From positions 2,501 through 66,500 of the forward strand of contig JAQGDQ010000931.1 of the NCBI GenBank assembly GCA_030141605.1: a DNA stretch of 64,000 bases. The letters run 5' to 3'. The DNA comes from Tubiluchus corallicola (Eukaryota; Priapulida; Priapulimorpha; Priapulimorphida; Tubiluchidae). Below the pieces are notes generated by a model. It was not told the DNA's origin and did no database searches. It saw only the letters and a list, made by a program, of their open reading frames with translations. Of the stretch, positions 56,560-64,000 are shown piece by piece (position 1 is the first letter of the stretch; each line of letters starts with the position of its first letter). Made by a program: the position numbers and the translations under genes.

Positions 56560-56691
56560 CTTGGAATGTGTCATTTCAGCAGAAGCCAAATGAATTACAT
56601 CTACAGCTAGTGGTTTCTTGATGGTATCCAGACAATCCTTACAAACACTGTTCATAACAGACAAAATAACAGTGCGGTGACCTTGATGTAG
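56560..56691 (-). CDS. MROH1: MROH1, coding exon 3
   Basis: Acceptor TTTTTTTCAG, 44 codons LHQGHRTVILSVMNSVCKDC then LDTIKKPLAVDVIHLASAEM and THSK, donor AAG|GTTTGT. The helix pair and IxLASxEMTxxK agree with MROH1. Phase 0 at both ends. Confidence 0.95.
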
Positions 56692-57599
56692 CTGAAAAAA
56701 ACAAGAGAATCCACTTCTATGAAAACGAATCAGGTACTAGCTTAACTAAATCAATTTTGGCAGTATATACATTGTGCAGTCTTCTAAGACTACTGAAATG
56801 GTAAAAAAGATTGACTGGAAAAGGAAAGGATCTAGATCCAGGTTGCTTCGTGGGTAACACACGATCACAGGCTCAGAGCTGATGATATGTTGAAAACATC
56901 ATTCTATGGCACCTAATGCTTTCAGCATCAACAAGTTCAAAGATCTGTATTAATGGCAAGGATAACTATGTAGCATAAAAACTTTTCTTAGCACCACAAA
57001 AAACATTTCTTTCTACAAAGAGTAGTTTTCAGTCTTTGGCTCTACAGAAATTGCTGAAACGCATTGTCATAATGCAGAGTTTAGATTCACAATAAGTGAC
57101 AGTTTCAGAATCCCAAAAATGTAGCGAATCTGGAAATCTTGACCTGGTCCTGTCCCTGGCATCACTATAAGAAGGTTTATCTTACAGGATCTTCTAATTA
57201 TAAATTCAAACAACTTCAGTACATGCATAATGTAGATTACAAATTTAAACTGGTTCTTTTGCAATTTAAATCTAAATCTATTGTAATATAATACTGTATC
57301 TAAAATTATAGCCTTATATGATAAATGACATGTAGTTTTTGCGACCTCTAAGTACCATGTGAACATCAAAGACAGAAAAACTTGTGTGAACTTAATCCAG
57401 ATATCTAAACTATTAAAAGATATTGAAAGATAGAAAAAATGTTTTCAGTGCAAAATTACAATTATAAAATTTTATATAAAAATGCAAGATGTACACACAT
57501 TGCGATTGTATGTCATGCAATAACAGGAGTAGTCTACCTCACACGTCTATTGCTTAGCATCTATAAAACTAAATAAACTGTTATATACATGTACATCTA

Positions 57600-58395
57600 T
57601 ACCTACCAGAAATATAGGACATTATTCTAAAAAAATATAGGACATTTTTTGAAAAAAATATAGGAATCATAGGACATTTTTCCTTAAAAACGAAAGTTTC
57701 TAACCTTACAGTACAGCGATTTTCACAATTTTTTGCAAAAGTAAATGGTTTTTCCTACCTGTAACAGGAGAGCATTCTTTGGTTGAAGTTGGCATTGTCA
57801 TTGAGCGGCTTATGCACTTCTGGGTATGCTCTTTCGCCACCTGGAATTATTCAAAATTACATTTTACAAAAACAACATGAGCAGGAAGAGCCCTTACGGA
57901 AATGATGCACAATGTCTAGCACAAACGAACTAACATTGGTTAAAGAACATGATAATATATGTAATATCTAGAAATTGAAGAATTTAAATGAAAGGAATGA
58001 ATGTCTAATCGCAAAACACGGATTGGAAATTGCCAAAAGTTCGAAAATTCTCTGATATTTTAAAATTTTAGAATATTCATACATAAAAAACTTTGTACTA
58101 ACCATTCAGGATCTTCGAGTCTCGTGTTCACATGTCGTTAGAGCATACACCAGAACCATCAACCACGCAATGAGAATACCAACCTCTGTAAAAACATACA
58201 TACTTCGCGACAGACAACTGTTATTTACATTCACTAAAATGCCCAAATCATGAAGATGTCTAATGGTGGTTATGCGTGCCAAAGGAGCGCGAAAAATACC
58301 AATAACATTTTCATTTCATTGAGAATTAATGATTTTATAGGAATTACAAGACGTTTTCAAAAAATATAGGAATTATAGGACAAGTACGAGCCCTG
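57600..58395. mobile_element. Possible transposon in MROH1 intron 2
   Basis: Both edges carry TATAGGACATTTTT / TATAGGAATTATAGGAC motifs, and the right edge, read on the minus strand, begins CAGGGCTCGTACTTGTCC. An exon-like minus-strand stretch at about 57770-57840 (VAKEHTQKCISRSM) with acceptor and donor does not match MROH1 and may be part of the element. No target duplication could be defined. Confidence 0.35.
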
Positions 58396-59203
58396 TACCT
58401 AAATCTCGTTTCAGTTCTAAAATAAAAACGATTTCTTCCAGTTACTGTTGCTTTACATTTTTATTTGTGTAACCGGACCATACTATAGTACTTCAGAAAT
58501 TACACACATTGTGACGAAAAAGTGGTAACATGGCATCAGTGACGTAACACATGAAGCTGAACTGACTGTATGCTAGCTTCCACTTCCTTCATGTGAAAAC
58601 TCTACAATGTCTGTCATAAACTAAATCGAAAAAGAACAGACACACTTCCTGTAACTGCCAGCATGACTGTGCATAGCAAGAAAGAACAAATTCCTATGAG
58701 TACAATTAGGCAATAAAATAGCTACTTACAGTGTGCTTCATAGTAAAACTTGGAGCAATCAACGTAAACAAAACGTGCTGTTTTGCTCAAATAGTGGAAC
58801 TTATTTAGTGAGAGCTAAACTCCGAAGAGGAGGCATAGACACACTATAGTATATGCAATTATTTAACAGCATTAAACAAATCAGCCACTGAAACTTCAGT
58901 TCAGTTCAAACAATTAAAGATCACTTCGACATAATTTAGACTTCAGTGGTAGCAATACATTCTGTTTTTATAAAAGGGAGCTGTCCAGGAGCAAGGCAAC
59001 CATTTATGAAATGCTTACGATGAATCAGGAAAGCTGGTGGTCTGTTAAATTTACAGTTCGTTAACTTTTGCACCAAGAGAAAAGTAGTACACACTTCTGA
59101 ACTTTTGACTGTGTAATTCGGAAACAGTAGTTTTGATTATGCCCTACAATGACCCTATATATTTTTAGGAAGAGCACACACAGTTAGGAAATATCTTAGT
59201 TAC

Positions 59204-59349
59204 CTTTGCATGTCGATGCAGATAGGAATGACAAGCAGAAAGTACCATCAAAGGCTGCTTCTTCCCAACCTCATGTAGGGAATGACACATTACAGATCGA
59301 ACACCTTCGTTCTTGTCATATGCTGCATCAATTAGTGCTCCAGTTATTG
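59204..59349 (-). CDS. MROH1: MROH1, coding exon 2
   Basis: Acceptor TCTCTTACAG, frame ITGALIDAAYDKNEGVRSVM then CHSLHEVGKKQPLMVLSACH and SYLHRHAK, donor AAG|GTAACT. It is the first HEAT repeat of MROH1 (LxDAxxDKxxxVxxxxCxxLxxxGxxxPxxxLxACxxYLxxH). It enters with CA, completing GCA with the G from exon 1. Confidence 0.96.
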
Positions 59350-59726
59350 CTGTAAGAGAAATTACAAATACATTACTGCAAGCAAATATTATGCTCATTA
59401 AATCTGTAATAACCAGAATAGGTATCCTCAGGCTTAAATGCAGTCTAACAGTTCTTTTTTCATTCAATTATAGAGTCTGATCAATGGCAACATTCACCCG
59501 CTAAGAACTCTCTCATTCCAAATAACGCAAAAATAACAATATAGTGTGGAATAAAGTATAGGATGTCAGTTTGATGAAATATTAATAAAAGTATAAGGCG
59601 GAATAGTGTTAAAAGTTGCAGTTGTATGAATGTTAATACTGCAAGCGCAAGTATCAAACTGATTCTGTACACTGCACACCGTGATATTGATAGCGATCAC
59701 AGTTAAGTTGCAACTAGTTAGCTTAC

Positions 59727-59775
59727 CATCAATCTGACCTCCGGTCGAGAAGACAGTTTCATTTGGTAATGGCAT
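59727..59775 (-). CDS. MROH1: MROH1, first coding exon
   Basis: MROH1 is a large all-alpha HEAT-repeat scaffold (about 1600 residues in vertebrates). ATG 59773-59775 opens MPLPNETVFSTGGQID with donor GATG|GTAAGC leaving one G, exactly the phase exon 2 needs. The sequence itself is too variable for independent recognition; splice and phase support it. With exons 2-7 (59349, 56691, 55945, 55302, 42486, 41254) about 295 residues are recovered, all six junctions in phase. The rest of the gene, over 1300 residues, is not visible. Intron 5 (42487-55203) contains the protease and Ebony-like genes. Confidence 0.75.
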
Positions 59776-62242
59776 AATCATTAATTATTTAGGTGGAAAT
59801 TTATTAATACAAAAGTCAAAAGCAGCTTAAGAATTAAAAAAGTAGCGCATCCCAAAAAATTATATACTATCACATTATCCGACTGTTCAACATGTGACTG
59901 ACCGATCGTGGCGCCACAACAATACGCAGCGGTAAAGACCGGAACACAATCCTGTTCACCTGTTGACCACCCTAAACTTGAATTTATTTGGCTAATTATT
60001 TTTAAAAAATGATATGTTAAAATTATTTTGCAAGGAAATGAAAAATATCTGACTTCTAAAAATTCAATGCTTTCAATTTCAATATTGCTCATTTAATTGC
60101 AATGAACTTGGTAAACTTATGATTCAAAAAGGCCTAATAACATAGTGATTTTACATAACTGTAACATTAGCAATATGTTTGCAAGTTATACCTCACAGTG
60201 TTTCAACCCAGTTTTCTTTTGGTGTTAACAAAATTAAAGCAAATTCAGAATGGGCACTGACTGCTCGATCAGTAATAACTTGATCCAACTTGAGTAACTA
60301 TTATTATGTCAAGTAACATAAACAATTGTCAAGACGTTTACCGTGTTAGACTAGCCATTGTTCATGCCTATCGCTGTTTTATCGATACCAGTTTAAATAG
60401 TTGGTAAAGCATTTTCAAATAGAAATTTATCAATGTTGGGAACCTCGGAAATAAACAAAAGCTAGGAAACAAGTAACTCCAGTTCTCACAGAAAATTATC
60501 ATAATACTATTTACTGGACTATTAAAAAGATAGAAACAAATCATGGCAGTCTAAATTAAAATACATGACACTTTTAAATTTTTTCTTATGTCTACAATTA
60601 TTGTCTGCCAAGGCACTAACTTGATGGTAATGACAGGCAATATAGATGGACCTTTAAATGAGAAAACATTTTGCTAGAAACAAAACGTGCAAACCAAAAA
60701 TTAAGAAATCCACCTACTCCTTTCTAATTAAATTCTAATTCATCACTATTAAGAATTTTTTCCATGTCTGTAGTAAATGACAAGGGCTTCGAGAGTGGGA
60801 GACTGTGGAGCAGCCCAAAACAAAATTAAAAACTTTAAATACAGCTATATAAGCCACATCCCATTACATTCACTGCAGTCAGCTACGAGGCTATTATGAA
60901 ATCAAATGAAATGAGGACAAAATTGTTTGCACAGCTTTCTACATAATAGATAAAGTTGCATTACCACTATTTGCAAGTTCTTCTCATATTTTAACTTGGG
61001 ATGTTCTTAAACATGTTTATAAATCCAGTTTTTCGTTTCCAGGCCGCTTTATCTGTGGAACTTTTTACCAGAAAATTCTCCTGAATAACTACAATATTCC
61101 CTCTTTCAAAAAATAACCTTTATCACAAGCAAATCAGTTTACAAGAATTCAGTTTGAATCTATTATTCTGGACGCGCATTCAAATTTTGCATTTTTGACT
61201 GTAACTCCTTACGTTTGTGGCCGCTGGCCTTACAAAGAAAAATTACATGATCTAATGTAAAGCAACTACTTCTCAAAACAAAATGTGCTTATGCCCTTGG
61301 ATTACGTGATTTTACTTTATATTTTTTACATTTCTGAGTAAGGATTCTCAAGATGCAGAAATGTGCAGGTAGTAATTTTTAGCACAACCACATCATTATC
61401 TACACGGTAAGGCTAGAGTTACTTCTCAACTGAAAGAATGACAGTAGATTTAATAACTTTGCTTGATGATACAAGAATGCCTTGTTGTGTAATATAACTT
61501 CAATTTTTATATGCATATCTGGACTCTGGTTCCTTGATTTTCTGTATTAATTAGCGAAACTGAGATAACTGACAACTTTACAACAGACATGCCAAGTGGA
61601 CTCAGAGTCCTGCCCAAAAATGTGTTCCAAGCCAATCACGAGAGTACTCCTCTAGATAAAAAAGTATGATAACCTTTTTGTTTAATATGAGCTTTATAAG
61701 TAGCATGTAACAAAGCAAAAATCTAAAATAGAAAAAACAGCGAAATTTCTTTAGTTTCACTCCAAAAAATGTTCTTAGCGTAATGATTCTTATCAAACTA
61801 CAGATACAGCACAATTTCACAAAAGAATTGAGTATCTTAACATACTGATACAATGCACCAGTACTAAGAAAAGCATGTGTATCATTTCATATATACGTAC
61901 ATGTTAGCATTCAATACGAAGCTACGAAATTATTATCTACTCAACTCTCATTCGTATTAAAACACCAGTTACATAATCAGTTCAAAATCAAGACAAAAAA
62001 GTGAGATCCGAAAGATGTTACCAAAGCAAGGTAACAATAAGATACAATAGTGTAATTAATTTCACGATCCATCGGAAAATTAAATTCCTAACATTGCTAA
62101 ATATACACAGCTTGGAGTATTTAAAATGCACTAATAGTTATAACACATTTAATTTAAAATTCGGTACAAAAAAGGTCTTCATAATTAGAGCCCATACATA
62201 GTTATGTACATACTACACCTGATTTAGTTTCCATACATAAAA
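59776..62242. other. Intergenic: HDAC3 3' flank and MROH1 5' flank
   Basis: No exon, RNA gene or clear repeat was recognised. The HDAC3 3' UTR must occupy the right part and the MROH1 promoter the left. The gene pair is tandem, not divergent. Confidence 0.45.
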
Positions 62243-63538
62243 TCAGATATCGATAAAATTATCATCTTTATCCTGATCTTGTTCACCATCATAAAATTCA
62301 TTTATAGGGTCAATTCTGTTGTCCAAGTCATTTTGGTGGTTACGAATATCAGGATCTAGTTCCTCATTTGGCTCATAATCTAAAATATCGGGCTGAACAT
62401 CTTGCATTTGTACACTTGGCGCATGAGCTACTACTTTCAAACTTTCAATAACTGTCTGTCGTATTGTATCCAGATACTGTTTCGTATTTGCATTATCAAT
62501 GCGGCTGGGAATGTCAGGATGAAGGGAAAAGTCAGGTGCAAAATACTCTAAATATTCAGAATAAGGAAGTTCATTGTTGAGTTCCTCATCCACTAAAACG
62601 GAAGTCTCGTAAGTCCAACAGCGTGCAACATTTCTAACAGTATATCCACCACCTCCAAGTACTAGCATGGGTAAATTAAATCCTTCAACATATTTCACAC
62701 ACTCTCCATGTCCTTTAATACTCAGGCCAAAACAGCCAAGTCTATCACCAGCGAGTGAATCTGCTCCGCATTGCAGCACGATGCAGGTTGGTCTGTAGAT
62801 ATCCATCACTGACTGTATAACTGGTTTAAACACTTGGCTGTAACTCGCATCATCCATACCTTCTTTAAAAGGCACATTGATAGAATAATACCTACCATTG
62901 TCAGCTCCCAGTTCAAACATATCTCCCGTTCCAGGAAAAAAATAGTTACCATACTTATGAAACGAAACAGTCATCACTCGATCGGTCAGATAAAATGCTT
63001 CTTGAACACCGTCTCCATGGTGAATGTCAATGTCAATATATAGCACACGAGCATGATACTTTAACAATTCTAGTATAGCTATCACAATGTCATTTACATA
63101 ACAAAAACCAGACGCTTCAAACTTTTTAGCATGATGAAGACCGCCAGACCAATTTATAGCAATGTCACAATTTCCATGATTAAGTCTCACAGCACTTTCC
63201 AACGAAGCACCAGTGTACATGGAACAAAATTCAAAAAGTCCATCAAAAACGGGACAGTCGTCACCAACGTTAAACACGCCGAGACATTTGGTAAAATTCT
63301 GCACTGTTTGCGGTGTGACTCTCATTAAGAAATCAATGTATTCGTCTGAATGAAACCGGCACATATCATGCATCGTTGCACGGTAGGGACGGAACACTTT
63401 CATCTTCTTGTATAACCCATAATTTAACACTAAACTGTGGGTAAGAGCTAAGCGATGTGGTTTCATAGGATGTCCAGGTCCGTAATGAAAATTACTGACG
63501 TCGGGATCGTAAAAGTAAGCTACTTTTTTTGATGTCAT
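62243..63538 (-). CDS. HDAC3: Histone deacetylase 3 (class I), single exon
   Basis: A Zn-dependent lysine deacetylase, the catalytic subunit of NCoR/SMRT co-repressor complexes in the nucleus. 431 residues, close to the roughly 428 of vertebrate HDAC3. The start is taken at [20 protein letters not shown] (63538), which aligns with the family; an upstream in-frame ATG at 63580 would add 14 residues that look like 5' UTR. Class I motifs are visible: [55 protein letters not shown] and the catalytic Tyr in [14 protein letters not shown]. Inositol-phosphate contacts seen in HDAC3 (His and Gly in FHYGPG, Lys in MKPHR, Arg in DRLGC, Arg in YTVRN) are all kept. The acidic tail ends [19 protein letters not shown], an HDAC3 feature. 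No stop or frameshift. The lack of introns is unusual here and suggests a retrocopy or intron loss. Confidence 0.97.
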   Translation of the reverse strand: MTSKKVAYFYDPDVSNFHYGPGHPMKPHRLALTHSLVLNYGLYKKMKVFRPYRATMHDMCRFHSDEYIDFLMRVTPQTVQNFTKCLGVFNVGDDCPVFDGLFEFCSMYTGASLESAVRLNHGNCDIAINWSGGLHHAKKFEASGFCYVNDIVIAILELLKYHARVLYIDIDIHHGDGVQEAFYLTDRVMTVSFHKYGNYFFPGTGDMFELGADNGRYYSINVPFKEGMDDASYSQVFKPVIQSVMDIYRPTCIVLQCGADSLAGDRLGCFGLSIKGHGECVKYVEGFNLPMLVLGGGGYTVRNVARCWTYETSVLVDEELNNELPYSEYLEYFAPDFSLHPDIPSRIDNANTKQYLDTIRQTVIESLKVVAHAPSVQMQDVQPDILDYEPNEELDPDIRNHQNDLDNRIDPINEFYDGEQDQDKDDNFIDI

Positions 63539-64000
63539 CTTGTAAGGAAGGCTAATGATTAAAACAAAAACCGCAAACAACCATTAATTTTTCCTCTTCA
63601 AAGGTTTGTCAGACTTTTTTTACAAATCCAGAAAAATAAGAAAATAGACACGAAGCAAGGCGCAAAACGTTGTAGTCAACTGAATTTTTATTCAACTGGC
63701 ATTTGTTGTATATGCTTTCTTTATCAGGAAAACCATGCCCTGTGAGTTTGGGTAAATTTATCCACAGAAGTTTAGAAATGTGCACAGTGCATAACACAGT
63801 ACATAACTGATAGCGTAAGTTACTATGTGCAGAAATGGTCTGGCAACTGTGATACAGTTGCACATTAGCTGAAACCAAAATGTGACCAAGTAAAGTATGC
63901 TGTTAAATAAGATGTGTACATCTTGATAACGTAAAAATTAATAACACTTAATGACAACAAATTTTTGACTATATTTTAGATAGTAATTCGATATAACACG
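63539..64000. promoter_or_regulatory. 5' flank of HDAC3
   Basis: Contains the presumed 5' UTR and promoter of the minus-strand HDAC3 gene. No TATA box, exon or repeat can be assigned. The upstream in-frame ATG at 63578-63580 lies here. Confidence 0.4.

Noticed and set aside
57770-57842. Extra MROH1 exon (VAKEHTQKCISRSM) with acceptable splice sites
   Set aside because: Exons 2 and 3 already join in phase with family-conserved sequence; this stretch has no MROH1 similarity and lies in a transposon-like block.
62834-63328. Plus-strand ORFs opposite HDAC3
   Set aside because: Antisense shadows of the conserved HDAC3 coding sequence.

Overview
The window is nuclear DNA from an animal. It is AT-rich and intron-rich, with GT/AG introns, many minisatellites, and remnants of hAT, BEL/Pao, Ty3/gypsy and RTE-type elements. 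An Ebony-like NRPS beside animal syntaxin-5, methionine synthase, MROH1 and HDAC3 points to an invertebrate. The phylum cannot be fixed from sequence alone. Most real genes here are split into short exons, and I rebuilt them from splice sites, codon phase and family similarity.

Left third (1-20 kb). After about 10 kb of repeats comes the 5' part of syntaxin-5 on the minus strand. Six phase-consistent exons run from 19116 down to 10029 and encode about 210 residues: the N-terminal arm, the Habc region and part of the linker. The SNARE helix and membrane anchor were not found and probably lie beyond the left edge. Syntaxin-5 is head-to-head with the first two coding exons of a cobalamin-dependent methionine synthase (20531-20731 and 24099-24188, plus strand). 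No later methionine synthase exon was found, although about 40 kb of sequence follows.

Middle (21-41.5 kb). This is a repeat- and rearrangement-rich zone. It holds non-autonomous hAT-like elements (some with exact 8-bp target duplications), a tRNA-derived SINE, an inverted repeat of about 410 bp around methionine synthase exon 2, an NDST-like sulfotransferase fragment, a 147-bp tandem satellite, a BEL/Pao fragment and the 3' end of an unrecognised plus-strand gene. A long inverted repeat with 1.27-kb arms encloses a 36-bp minisatellite and a gypsy remnant that lacks RT/RNase H. One arm contains an exon of an unrecognised minus-strand gene whose last exon lies just outside that arm. Only 38 bp further on is a second, nearly spacer-free palindrome (39786-41530). 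It contains MROH1 exon 7 in both orientations.

Right third (41-64 kb). The MROH1 gene (HEAT repeats, minus strand) runs from 59775 to 41111, with seven phase-consistent coding exons recovered (about 295 residues). Its 12.7-kb intron 5 hosts two nested genes: an intronless EGF plus trypsin-like protease (minus) and a two-exon, 882-residue Ebony-like NRPS (plus). Exon 7 ends in a 39-bp minisatellite made from the exon's own 3' end plus its 5' splice site, so eleven potential donors lie in phase. A single-exon, apparently intact HDAC3 (minus) closes the window.

The genes do not form a functional unit. Syntaxin-5 serves ER-Golgi trafficking, methionine synthase one-carbon metabolism, HDAC3 co-repressor complexes, and the Ebony-like enzyme biogenic-amine conjugation. 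The most unusual features are the splice-donor minisatellite, the two long inverted repeats that involve host exons, and the density of nested genes.
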